Below, one piece after another: positions 51,165 to 58,409 of a stretch of DNA of 64,000 bases (positions are counted from its first letter, which is position 1; each line of letters opens with the position of its first letter). The translations under genes were made by a program, and so were the position numbers. The DNA comes from Nocardioides sp. YIM 152315 (GTDB taxonomy: Bacteria > Actinomycetota > Actinomycetes > Propionibacteriales > Nocardioidaceae). The stretch spans positions 124,001 to 188,000 of the forward strand of contig NZ_JARGER010000042.1 of NCBI RefSeq assembly GCF_029210375.1. The letters run 5' to 3'. The notes under the pieces were generated by a model. That model saw nothing but the letters and a program-made list of their open reading frames with translations. It was not told the origin of the DNA and did no database searches.

Positions 51165-51365
51165 TCAGGCGGCTTCCTGCGAGAGGCCCGGGAGCGGGTG
51201 GTCGCGCGTGTCGCAGCCGTGCTCGCACGCACCGTGCGTCGGCATCCAGACCGCCGCCTCGTAGGGCTGCGCCGGGTCCGCGAGACCCTCGTAGGTCACG
51301 ACCATCGAGCGCCGCCCGCAGGCGGGGCACCGGGTGACCTCGCAGCTGAGGAACTGGGCGTCCAT
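51165..51365 (-). CDS. Small Cys-rich protein, probable zinc ribbon
   Basis: This 66-residue protein has Cys13/Cys16 (CPACGRRS) and Cys47/Cys51 (CEHGC), with conserved VVTYEGLADPAQPYEAAVWM between them. It lies downstream of three tRNA genes on the same strand and converges with the MASE1 kinase gene. The start ATG 51365 is the last in frame before the tRNA region. I do not recognise a named family. Confidence 0.65.
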   Translation of the reverse strand: MDAQFLSCEVTRCPACGRRSMVVTYEGLADPAQPYEAAVWMPTHGACEHGCDTRDHPLPGLSQEAA

Positions 51366-51416
51366 GACCTTCGCATACCCGCCCGCTCCGCCGCTGACAC
51401 CCCCGGGAGACGGAAA

Positions 51417-51436
51417 GAGGCCCTCGAGAGGGCCTC
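51417..51436 (-). terminator. Intrinsic terminator of the Gly-Cys-Val tRNA operon
   Basis: GAGGCCCTC and GAGGGCCTC form a 9-bp stem with a 2-nt loop. On the minus strand it is followed by TTTCCG, and it lies 6 nt past the tRNA-Val CCA end. Confidence 0.7.
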
Positions 51437-51442
51437 CACCGG

Positions 51443-51517
51443 TGGTGGGCGATACTGGGTTTGAACCAGTGACCTCTTCCGTGTCAAGGAAGCGCGCTAC
51501 CGCTGCGCCAATCGCCC
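51443..51517 (-). tRNA. tRNA-Val (anticodon GAC)
   Basis: The minus strand folds as a 7-bp acceptor stem (GGGCGAT/ATCGCCC) and anticodon arm CTTCC-TTGACAC-GGAAG with anticodon GAC. The T-loop is TTCAAAC and CCA is encoded. It is the last tRNA of the Gly-Cys-Val set. Confidence 0.93.
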
Positions 51518-51545
51518 GGGTCTTGAGTTTGTCGGAGGGACTGCG

Positions 51546-51619
51546 TGGAGGTGGGTACGGGATTTGAACCCGTGTACACGGATTTGCAGTCCGTTGCCTC
51601 GCCTCTCGGCCAACCCACC
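51546..51619 (-). tRNA. tRNA-Cys (anticodon GCA)
   Basis: The minus strand has acceptor GGTGGGT/ACCCACC, anticodon arm ACGGA-CTGCAAA-TCCGT with anticodon GCA, T-loop TTCAAAT and an encoded CCA. It lies between the Gly and Val genes. Confidence 0.93.
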
Positions 51620-51650
51620 ATGGAGGCCAAACCAGGGAGAGACCTCTCCG

Positions 51651-51723
51651 AGCGGACGACGAGGCTCGAACTCGCGACCTCAACCTTGGCAAGGTTGCGC
51701 TCTACCAACTGAGCTACGTCCGC
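51651..51723 (-). tRNA. tRNA-Gly (anticodon GCC)
   Basis: The minus strand has acceptor GCGGACG/CGTCCGC, D-arm TAGCTCAGTTGGTAGAGC, anticodon arm CAACC-TTGCCAA-GGTTG with anticodon GCC and T-loop TTCGAGC. CCA is not encoded (TCGGA follows). Confidence 0.93.
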
Positions 51724-51762
51724 CTGCGCGTCCGGCCGGTCTCCCGGTCGGCGTGCGTGAGA

Positions 51763-51790
51763 ACAGTAGCCGATGCCCCAGACCATGCAA
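51763..51790 (-). promoter_or_regulatory. Promoter of the Gly-Cys-Val tRNA operon
   Basis: On the minus strand TTGCAT (complement of 51785-51790) and TACTGT (complement of 51763-51768) are separated by 16 nt, upstream of tRNA-Gly. This is the clearest sigma70-like promoter with a -35 element in the window. Confidence 0.6.
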
Positions 51791-51833
51791 AATCCAGGTC
51801 TGGACGGCGCGTTGCCCGTCATTTGGCGGGTCC

Positions 51834-51839
51834 TAGGGT
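51834..51839 (+). promoter_or_regulatory. Leaderless-type -10 of pabC
   Basis: TAGGGT lies 6 nt before the ATG at 51846. Confidence 0.55.
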
Positions 51840-51845
51840 GGCGGC

Positions 51846-52688
51846 ATGCGTGCGTGGATGAACGGTGAGCTGCTGCCCGATGCGACCGCCCCGGCCCTCC
51901 TCGTCACCGACCACGGGCTGACCGTGGGCGACGGTGTGTTCGAGGCCGTCAAGGTGGTCGACGGGCTGCCCTTCGCGCTCGACCTCCACCTCGCGCGGCT
52001 CCAGCGGTCCGTCGACGGGCTCGGGCTCGCGGGCGTCGACCTCGACGACGTCCGCCGGGGGGTGTCGGCCGTGCTCGAGGGAGCCGATTTGCCGCTGGGA
52101 CGGCTCCGCATCACGGTGACCGGCGGTCCGGCGCCGATGGGGTCGGGCCGCGGCGACGCCTCACCGACGGTGATCGTGGTCGCCGACGTCCTGAAGCGGT
52201 GGCCGGAGACGACGGCGGTGGTGACGGTCCCGTGGCCACGCAACGAGCGCGGGGCGCTCGCGGGGCTCAAGACGACGTCGTACGCCGAGAACGTGATCGC
52301 GCTCGCCGCGGCCCAGCGGCAGGGCGCCACCGAGGCGATCTTCGCCAACCTCGCGGGGCACCTGTGCGAGGGCACCGGGTCCAACGTCTTCTACGTCGTC
52401 GACGGTGAGCTGCGCACGCCGACCCTGGCGAGCGGCTGCCTCGCCGGCGTGACCCGGGGGCTCGTGCTCGAGTGGTGCGGCGGTCGCGAGGTCGACGAGC
52501 CGATCGAGGTCGTCGACGCGGCGAGCGAGGTGTTCCTGGTGTCCACCACCCGCGACGTGCAGGCGGTCGCGCGGTGGAACGGCCGCGAGCTGCCGGCGCC
52601 GGGTCCGGTCACTGCCGACGTCGCGGCGCTGTGGCGCCGCCGCGAGCCGGAGCTGTTGGGACCGTCTACTGGGTCTGCGAGCCGGTGA
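51846..52688 (+). CDS. pabC: Aminotransferase class IV, probable aminodeoxychorismate lyase
   Basis: This 280-residue fold-type IV PLP protein has PLP lysine Lys142 (LKTTSYAENVIAL) and the conserved ATEAIFANLAGHLCEGTGSN segment. Small size and an N-terminus starting directly MRAWMNGELLPD fit PabC (4-aminobenzoate from aminodeoxychorismate in folate synthesis); a D-amino acid or branched-chain aminotransferase is possible. pabA/B are not adjacent. The last 23 bases overlap the convergent SsgA-like gene. Confidence 0.82.
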   Translation: MRAWMNGELLPDATAPALLVTDHGLTVGDGVFEAVKVVDGLPFALDLHLARLQRSVDGLGLAGVDLDDVRRGVSAVLEGADLPLGRLRITVTGGPAPMGSGRGDASPTVIVVADVLKRWPETTAVVTVPWPRNERGALAGLKTTSYAENVIALAAAQRQGATEAIFANLAGHLCEGTGSNVFYVVDGELRTPTLASGCLAGVTRGLVLEWCGGREVDEPIEVVDAASEVFLVSTTRDVQAVARWNGRELPAPGPVTADVAALWRRREPELLGPSTGSASR

Positions 52689-53094
52689 GGGACTCGACCA
52701 GCAGGTCGAGGTCGATCCGCTCCTCACCCCGTGGCACGACCGTGAGGGTGCGGGTGAGGAACGACCCCAGGTCTCGGGTGGAGAGCTGGGTGACGAGCCT
52801 GCCGTGCGGCGAGCTGAACTCCAGCACCACGGCCGCGCGGCCGTACTCGTCGATGCTCGGCCACGCGAGCACGTCGCCCTCGCCGGCGGGGTCGGTCATC
52901 CCGCTGAGCAGCAGGTCACGGCCGATCAGCCAGCGCACCGTCCCCGACGGCCTGCCGAACGTGAACTCGACCGCCCAGGGATCCGTCGGGTCGTAGGCGA
53001 GCAGGGCGGGCAGGTCGATGCTGCGGCCCCGCGCGTCGAGGCACTGGAGGGTGACGTCCTGGGAGAGACGACGCGGCATCGACTGCTGGTTCAC
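52666..53094 (-). CDS. SsgA/SsgB-like (SALP) cell division regulator
   Basis: This 142-residue protein shows the SsgA-like pattern: ALLAYDPTDPWAVEFTFG, VRWLIGRDLLLSGMTDPAGE, GDVLAWPS, and the C-terminal DLGSFLTRTLTVVPRGEE. In Streptomyces SsgB recruits FtsZ for sporulation septation. Non-sporulating actinobacteria also keep one copy. The start is uncertain: GTG 53094 is the longest, ATG 53079 also fits. It converges with pabC by 23 nt. Confidence 0.8.
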   Translation of the reverse strand: MNQQSMPRRLSQDVTLQCLDARGRSIDLPALLAYDPTDPWAVEFTFGRPSGTVRWLIGRDLLLSGMTDPAGEGDVLAWPSIDEYGRAAVVLEFSSPHGRLVTQLSTRDLGSFLTRTLTVVPRGEERIDLDLLVESLTGSQTQ

Positions 53095-53174
53095 GCCTAG
53101 GAGACGGGGCTCCGACGCAGGCGTGACGCGGAGAACGACGGGAATCCGGCCCGAATGTGGAGGACCCCTCGACG

Positions 53175-53185
53175 TAGGCTAGAGT
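53175..53185 (+). promoter_or_regulatory. -10 region of the tRNA-Val(CAC) gene
   Basis: TAGGCT (53175-53180) and TAGAGT (53180-53185) overlap by one base. The second gives a start about 6 nt before the mature tRNA 5' end at 53198. Confidence 0.45.
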
Positions 53186-53197
53186 CGGCGACCGCAC

Positions 53198-53269
53198 GGG
53201 CGATTGGCGCAGTGGTAGCGCGCTTCGTTCACACCGAAGAGGTCACTGGTTCGAACCCAGTATCGCCCA
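53198..53269 (+). tRNA. tRNA-Val (anticodon CAC)
   Basis: Acceptor GGGCGAT/ATCGCCC, anticodon arm CTTCG-TTCACAC-CGAAG with anticodon CAC, T-loop TTCGAAC, and discriminator A. CCA is not fully encoded (CCG follows). Its acceptor, D and T arms are nearly identical to those of the tRNA-Val(GAC) 1.7 kb away on the other strand, suggesting duplication. Confidence 0.93.
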
Positions 53270-53324
53270 CCGATGCGCTCCACTCTGATCGACATCTGAT
53301 CGGCGCCGGCTCGGCAACGCAAGC

Positions 53325-53330
53325 GAGGAT
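53325..53330 (+). promoter_or_regulatory. Relaxed leaderless-type -10 of the sulfotransferase gene
   Basis: GAGGAT lies 6 nt before the ATG at 53337, as at the DinB-like gene. Confidence 0.35.
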
Positions 53331-53336
53331 GGGCCC

Positions 53337-53975
53337 ATGACCTCGGACGTTCACGGCATCGTCACGCGGCCCGCGGCCAAGCGCTTCAGCCTGTCGGTCA
53401 GCGACCCGGGGCGCTTCGTCTACGTGCGCACCGCCAAGGTCGCGACCCGGTCGATCTCGGCGGCCTTCGACAGCCGACCCGACCTCGAGGTCGTCATGCA
53501 CCGCGGCCGGCTGCGGCGCTGGCCGGAGGGCCCGCAGCGCCAGTACACGGCGTTCGGCTTCGTCCGGAACCCGTTCGCCAGGCTGGTCTCCTGCTGGCAG
53601 GACAAGGTGGTGGGCGAGGGGAGAGGCACGTCGCGGCCGACCGGCGTCGAGGGCGGGACGTTCGAGGAGTTCGTGACCGCGCTCGAGACGACCGACCTGC
53701 TCGTGACCAACCGGCACGTGAAGCCGCAGACCGCCACGCTGCCGCTGGACCGGCTCGCCTTCCTCGGGCGCATGGAGCGCCTCCAGGACGACTGGGAGCG
53801 GGTCTGCGGCCTGCTCGGCGTGGGCGACATCCCCCTGCCGCGGCAGAACGTCTCGGCGACGCCTCCCGAGCCGGTGCGGATCGGCCCGGGTCTCGGCGAG
53901 CGGATCGTGCGGCTCTACGCGCTCGACTTCCAGGTGTTCGGCTACGACACCGCGGTCCCCGAGAAGCTGCGCTGA
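53337..53975 (+). CDS. Sulfotransferase family 2 protein
   Basis: This 212-residue protein has the PAPS-binding 5'-phosphosulfate loop in FVYVRTAKVATRSI (residues 27-40) and the 3'-phosphate motif FGFVRNPFARLVSCWQDK, both typical of Sulfotransfer_2. HVKPQTATLPLDRLAFLGRM is also family-like. It transfers sulfate to a carbohydrate or lipid acceptor that cannot be inferred. Bacterial members often modify surface glycans. It stands alone between tRNA-Val(CAC) and thrS. Confidence 0.82.
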   Translation: MTSDVHGIVTRPAAKRFSLSVSDPGRFVYVRTAKVATRSISAAFDSRPDLEVVMHRGRLRRWPEGPQRQYTAFGFVRNPFARLVSCWQDKVVGEGRGTSRPTGVEGGTFEEFVTALETTDLLVTNRHVKPQTATLPLDRLAFLGRMERLQDDWERVCGLLGVGDIPLPRQNVSATPPEPVRIGPGLGERIVRLYALDFQVFGYDTAVPEKLR

Positions 53976-54076
53976 CGAACCCCCGCGGCCGGGAAACCGC
54001 CGCGCGAGGCCACGCCGCCGGTCGATACGATCGTCGGGACGCCCCGAGCGACGGGGCACACCGCGAAGGAGAAGCC

Positions 54077-56074
54077 GTGCCCGACCTCAAGATCGTCCTC
54101 GTCCACGCCGACGCGCGTGAGGACCGGACGGTCACGACGGGCACGAAGGCGTGGGAGCCGTTCGCCGAGGACCCCACCATCATCGCGGCGCGGGTCAACG
54201 GCCAGCTCAGGGACCTCTCCCACGAGCTCGCCGACGGCGACGCGGTCGAGGGCGTCGCCATCGACAGCGCGGACGGCCACGACATCCTGCGACACTCCAC
54301 CGCGCACGTGATGGCGCAGGCCGTGCAGGAGCTCTTCCCCGAGGCGAAGCTCGGCATCGGCCCGCCGGTCGAGAACGGCTTCTACTACGACTTCGACGTC
54401 GAGACCCCGTTCGTCCCCGAGGACCTCGAGAAGATCGAGTCCCGGATGCGCAAGATCATCAAGGAGGGCCAGCGCTTCTCCCGTCGCGTCACCACCGACC
54501 ACGACGCGATCGCCGAGCTCAAGGAGGAGCCCTACAAGCTCGAGCTGATCGGCCTGAAGGGCTCCGGCGCCTCGACCGGCTCGACCGCCGAGGCGGTCGA
54601 GGGCGCGAGCGTCGAGGTCGGCGCCGGCGAGCTGACCATCTACGACAACGTCCGACGCAACGGCGACGTGGCGTGGAGCGACCTGTGCCGCGGCCCGCAC
54701 CTGCCGACGACCAAGCGGATCCCGGCGTTCAAGCTGATGCGCTCCGCCGCGGCGTACTGGCGCGGGGACGAGAAGAACAAGCAGCTGCAGCGCATCTACG
54801 GCACCGCGTGGGAGTCGAAGGAGGCGCTCGAGGCCCACCTGCACCGGATCGAGGAGGCCGAGCGCCGCGACCACCGCAAGCTCGGCCGCGACCTCGACCT
54901 CTTCAGCTTCCCCGACATGATCGGCCCGGGCCTCCCGGTCTTCCACCCGAAGGGTGGGGTGGTCAAGCGGGTGATGGAGGACTACGTCCGCGCGCGCCAC
55001 ATCGAGTCCGGCTTCCAGTACGTCGGGACGCCGCACATCGCCAAGGAGGAGCTCTTCTACACCTCCGGCCACCTGCCGTACTTCGCGGAGGGCATGTTCC
55101 CGCCGCTCGAGGCCGAGGGCCACGCCTACCGGCTCAAGGCGATGAACTGCCCCATGCACAACCTGATCTTCCGCTCGCGCGGCCGGTCCTACCGTGAGCT
55201 GCCGCTGCGGCTCTTCGAGTTCGGCACCGTCTACCGCGACGAGAAGTCGGGCGTGCTCCAGGGTCTCACCCGGGTCCGGATGATCACCCAGGACGACTCC
55301 CACTCCTATGTCACCCGCGAGCAGGCGCCCGGCGAGATCAAGCACCTGCTCGACTTCGTGCTCGGCCTGCTCAAGGACTTCGGGCTCGACGACTTCTACC
55401 TGGAGCTGTCGACGCGCGACGACGCGAAGGACAAGTTCATCGGCACCGACGAGCAGTGGGCCGAGGCGACGGCCGTCCTCGAGCAGGTCGCCACGGAGTC
55501 CGGCCTCGAGCTCGTGCCCGACCCGGGCGGAGCGGCCTACTACGGCCCGAAGATCTCGGTCCAGACCCGCGACGCGATCGGCCGGACCTGGCAGATGTCG
55601 ACGATCCAGTACGACTTCAACCAGCCGCACCGGTTCGGGCTCGAGTACCAGGCCGCCGACGGCACCCGGCAGGAGCCGGTGATGATCCACTCGGCGAAGT
55701 TCGGTTCGATCGAAAGGTTCATCGGCGTGCTCGTCGAGCACTACGCCGGGGCGTTCCCCCCGTGGCTGGCGCCCGTGCAGGTGCAGGCGATCCCCGTGGC
55801 CGACGCGTTCGCCGACTACCTGCACGACGTGGCGGGACGGCTGCGCGCCCGCGGGCTGCGCGTCGAGGTCGACGACTCCGACGACCGGATGCAGAAGAAG
55901 ATCCGCAACGCGCAGCTGCAGAAGGTGCCGTTCATGATGATCGCCGGCGGTGACGACGTCGCTGCGGGCGCCGTGTCGTTCCGCTACCGCGACGGTCGCC
56001 AGGACAACGGCGTACCCCTCGACGAGGCGATCCAGCGGGTGGTCGACGCGGTGGCCTCGCGCGAGCAGGTCTGA
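54077..56074 (+). CDS. thrS: Threonine-tRNA ligase
   Basis: This 665-residue enzyme has a TGS domain, the editing N2 domain with the HSTAHVMAQAVQELFP zinc-type site, and a class II catalytic core. Motif 2 lies in RLFEFGTVYRDEKSGVLQGL and zinc ligands include the Cys of MNCPMHN. The anticodon domain is at the C-terminus (PVQVQAIPVADAFADY). Motif 3 region HSAKFGSIERFIGVLVEHYAG departs slightly from the usual HRA. GTG 54077 follows GAAGGAG; a TACGAT hexamer near 54025 and a short GCCCC/GGGGC hairpin suggest a 40-nt leader. No T-box is visible. Confidence 0.96.
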   Translation: MPDLKIVLVHADAREDRTVTTGTKAWEPFAEDPTIIAARVNGQLRDLSHELADGDAVEGVAIDSADGHDILRHSTAHVMAQAVQELFPEAKLGIGPPVENGFYYDFDVETPFVPEDLEKIESRMRKIIKEGQRFSRRVTTDHDAIAELKEEPYKLELIGLKGSGASTGSTAEAVEGASVEVGAGELTIYDNVRRNGDVAWSDLCRGPHLPTTKRIPAFKLMRSAAAYWRGDEKNKQLQRIYGTAWESKEALEAHLHRIEEAERRDHRKLGRDLDLFSFPDMIGPGLPVFHPKGGVVKRVMEDYVRARHIESGFQYVGTPHIAKEELFYTSGHLPYFAEGMFPPLEAEGHAYRLKAMNCPMHNLIFRSRGRSYRELPLRLFEFGTVYRDEKSGVLQGLTRVRMITQDDSHSYVTREQAPGEIKHLLDFVLGLLKDFGLDDFYLELSTRDDAKDKFIGTDEQWAEATAVLEQVATESGLELVPDPGGAAYYGPKISVQTRDAIGRTWQMSTIQYDFNQPHRFGLEYQAADGTRQEPVMIHSAKFGSIERFIGVLVEHYAGAFPPWLAPVQVQAIPVADAFADYLHDVAGRLRARGLRVEVDDSDDRMQKKIRNAQLQKVPFMMIAGGDDVAAGAVSFRYRDGRQDNGVPLDEAIQRVVDAVASREQV

Positions 56075-56076
56075 TC

Positions 56077-57072
56077 GTGAAGCGGCCCGGCCCGGCCCTC
56101 GTGGCCGCGGCCGCGCTGCTGTCGGCGTGCTCGTCGGGCGGCTCCGACGGCGAGCCGACCGCGGAGCCCCTGGCCTCCGAGTCGGTGCCGTCCGTGCCGG
56201 TGCCGTCGACGGCGCGACCGACCGCGGTCGTGACGCCGACCGCCGACGCCGAGGCCGCACGCCTCCAGGCGCTCGCCCAGCTGGCCGAGGAGGAGGCCGC
56301 CGCGCTGCCGAGCGTCTCGCCGTCAGGGTCGGCTGCGGCGCCGACCCGGGGCGAGCCGGTCCTCGGTGCCGACATCGGCTGGCCGCAGTGCCCGAAGGGG
56401 ATGGGCATCCCGGAACGGCCGACCCTGGGCCTGCCGATGCCGCTCCCCGAGGCGGAGTACGTCGTCGTCGGCCTCACCAACGGCCCGGGCTTCACCGCCA
56501 ATCCGTGCCTGGCCGACCAGGTGGCCTGGATCCGGGAGCGACACCTCCTGGCGGCGGCGTACGCCGTCGTCAGCCAACCCGACGAGGCGGCGCTGGCCGA
56601 GCACGGCGTCCACGGGCCCTTCGACGCCGCCACGCCGCTCGGGGCGCTCGCGAACACCGGCTACCAGCAGGCGCTCGCCAACGTCGCGACCATGCGGGCC
56701 GCGGGCCTCGCGTCGCCGATCGTCTGGGTCGACGTCGAGCACGTGCCCGACTTCGAGTGGAGCGGCGACCCGGAGGCCAACGGGGCGGTCGTGCAGGGCG
56801 CGACGCGGGGCTACGCCGACGCCGGCTACGACGTCGGCGTCTACTCCACCCCGATCCTGTGGCGCGAGGTGGTCGGCGACCTCGCCCTCGGCCTGCCGGA
56901 GTGGCGGGCCGCCGGCCAGACCTCCCGTGAGGAGGCGCTGTCGCGCTGCGGCGAGGACTGGCAGATCCAGGGCGGCGACGCGACCCTGGGGCAATGGGTC
57001 GAGGATGGTCGCGACCACGACGTCACCTGCGCCGGCGTCACCGACCTGAGCGGGCTCTTCCAGCAGTACTGA
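56077..57072 (+). CDS. Secreted lipoprotein, DUF1906/GH25-like barrel, function unknown
   Basis: This 331-residue protein has a lipobox LSAC with Cys18 after a short signal peptide. A Ser/Thr/Pro-rich linker (20-90) leads to a domain beginning VLGADIGWPQCPKGMG. The domain has repeated beta-alpha units (YVVVGLTNGPGF; SPIVWVDVEHVPDFEW; GYDVGVYSTPILW), as in GH25 and DUF1906-type TIM barrels. Asp in GADIGWPQ and Glu in VDVEHV could be catalytic. It starts 2 nt after thrS, so expression is probably coupled to it. Substrate unknown. Confidence 0.72.
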   Translation: MKRPGPALVAAAALLSACSSGGSDGEPTAEPLASESVPSVPVPSTARPTAVVTPTADAEAARLQALAQLAEEEAAALPSVSPSGSAAAPTRGEPVLGADIGWPQCPKGMGIPERPTLGLPMPLPEAEYVVVGLTNGPGFTANPCLADQVAWIRERHLLAAAYAVVSQPDEAALAEHGVHGPFDAATPLGALANTGYQQALANVATMRAAGLASPIVWVDVEHVPDFEWSGDPEANGAVVQGATRGYADAGYDVGVYSTPILWREVVGDLALGLPEWRAAGQTSREEALSRCGEDWQIQGGDATLGQWVEDGRDHDVTCAGVTDLSGLFQQY

Positions 57073-57082
57073 CGGCCACCCC

Positions 57083-57088
57083 TAGGGT
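57083..57088 (+). promoter_or_regulatory. Leaderless-type -10 of the HIT gene
   Basis: TAGGGT lies 7 nt before the ATG at 57096. Confidence 0.55.
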
Positions 57089-57095
57089 TGGGACC

Positions 57096-57620
57096 ATGAG
57101 CGATCCGGTCGGCCACGAGCGCGACGGCTTCGAGGGCTTCGACCGGCTGTGGACCCCGCACCGGATGGCGTACGTCGTGCCGAGCCCGCCGAGCGACGAC
57201 CGCGGCTGCCCGTTCTGCGCGATGGGCGAGCAGTCGCCCGAGGAGAGCCTCGTCGTCCACCGGGGCGAGAGCTGCTTCGCCGTACTGAACCTGCATCCCT
57301 ACAACCCCGGCCACATGATGGTGCTGCCACACCGGCACGTCGCCGAGCTCGAGGACCTCACGACCGACGAGGTGACCGAGCTGATGACGATGACCCAGGA
57401 CGCGGTGAGGGTGCTGCGTCAGGTCAGCGGGCCGCACGCCTTCAACGTCGGCCTCAACCTCGGCGGCGTCGCCGGCGGCTCGCTGTCGCAGCACCTGCAC
57501 CAGCATGTCGTGCCGCGGTGGTCGGGCGACGCGAACTTCATCACGGTGCTCGGCGCCACCAAGACCCTGCCGCAGCTGCTCGCCGACACGCGCGCGCTCG
57601 TCGCCGAGGCGTGGGCGTGA
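57096..57620 (+). CDS. HIT family nucleotide hydrolase/transferase
   Basis: This 174-residue protein has the histidine triad QHLHQHVVPRW (His133, 135, 137) and a CPFC pair (38-41) with NLHPYNPGHMMVLPHRH (65-81). It belongs to the Ap4A phosphorylase-like/HIT subgroup found next to thrS and pgsA in actinobacteria. It hydrolyses dinucleoside polyphosphates or nucleoside phosphoramidates; the exact substrate is open. The start follows TAGGGT by 7 nt. The stop overlaps the inositol-monophosphatase gene (GTGA). Confidence 0.9.
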   Translation: MSDPVGHERDGFEGFDRLWTPHRMAYVVPSPPSDDRGCPFCAMGEQSPEESLVVHRGESCFAVLNLHPYNPGHMMVLPHRHVAELEDLTTDEVTELMTMTQDAVRVLRQVSGPHAFNVGLNLGGVAGGSLSQHLHQHVVPRWSGDANFITVLGATKTLPQLLADTRALVAEAWA

Positions 57621-58402
57621 GTCTCCGGGACGACGCCGCGCTCGCGGCCCGGCTGGTGCGCGAGGCCGGCGGGCTCGCCCACCGGATGCGCGCCGCCGGG
57701 CTCGAGGCCGACACGAAGACCTCGATCTCCGACGTCGTGACCGCCGCCGACCACGCCGCGGAGCGGCAGGTCGTCGAGACGCTCGCCGCCGAGCGACCGG
57801 ACGACGGGGTCCTCGGCGAGGAGGGCGCCTCCCGCCGCGGGACCTCCGGTCGGACCTGGGTCATCGACCCCGTCGACGGCACCTACAACTTCGTGGCCGG
57901 CCTGGACTGGTGGTGCTCCGCCCTCGCGCTCACCGACGGCGACGAGCTGGTGCTCGGCGCCGTGCACCACGCCGCCACGGGCCGCACGTTCGTCGGCGGA
58001 CCCGGACTGCTGACCACCGTCGACGGCGTCCCACTGGCGCCGCTCGCGGACCGGCCGCTGGCCGAGTCGTGCCTGCTGACCTACCTCCACCCGCCGCTGC
58101 TGGACGACGACGTGGGTGCGGTCTTCCGCCGGATGGCCGGCGGCGCCGCCACGCTCCGCGTGATGGGGTCGGGGTCCATGGACGCTGTCTCGATCGCCGA
58201 GGGGCGGCTGCACGTGCTCTGCCAGCAGAGCGTGCCGCCGTGGGACGAGCTGCCCGGCGCGGCGCTCATCCGTGGCGTCGGTGGCGCTACCGCCCACGTC
58301 GAGGCCGGCGGCGTCACGTGGTACGCCGCCGGCGCCCCGACCGCGGTGGCCGACGTCGAGAACGCGCTGACCCGCCCGAAAGTTTCGGGCGGGTCAGCGT
58401 GA
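57617..58402 (+). CDS. Inositol monophosphatase family protein
   Basis: This 261-residue phosphatase has metal sites EEGASRR (Glu-Glu, about 74) and WVIDPVDGTYNFVAG (residues 87-101), and a third motif SVPPWDELPGAALIRGVGG. The family covers inositol, histidinol and 3'-phosphoadenosine phosphatases; actinobacterial copies often serve histidinol phosphate. Its last residues, LTRPKVSGGSA, are encoded by a 17-bp perfect palindrome that also terminates transcription, so the tail is probably not functional. GTG overlap with the HIT gene. Confidence 0.87.
   Translation: MSLRDDAALAARLVREAGGLAHRMRAAGLEADTKTSISDVVTAADHAAERQVVETLAAERPDDGVLGEEGASRRGTSGRTWVIDPVDGTYNFVAGLDWWCSALALTDGDELVLGAVHHAATGRTFVGGPGLLTTVDGVPLAPLADRPLAESCLLTYLHPPLLDDDVGAVFRRMAGGAATLRVMGSGSMDAVSIAEGRLHVLCQQSVPPWDELPGAALIRGVGGATAHVEAGGVTWYAAGAPTAVADVENALTRPKVSGGSA
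58365..58399. terminator. Perfect 17-bp palindrome inside the 3' end of the phosphatase gene
   Basis: CGCTGACCCGCCCGAAA and TTTCGGGCGGGTCAGCG are exact reverse complements with one central base. It sits between convergent genes (phosphatase and xylA) and shares its core with 42505-42531. Confidence 0.7.
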
Positions 58403-58409
58403 TCGCGGG

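Noticed and set aside
51366..51692. 175-residue extension of the small Cys-rich gene at 51165
   Set aside because: The added part runs antisense-free through the tRNA-Val and tRNA-Cys genes. tRNA sequence explains the open frame.
54000..54076. T-box leader before thrS
   Set aside because: The predicted leader is only about 40 nt and lacks a specifier stem and T-box sequence.
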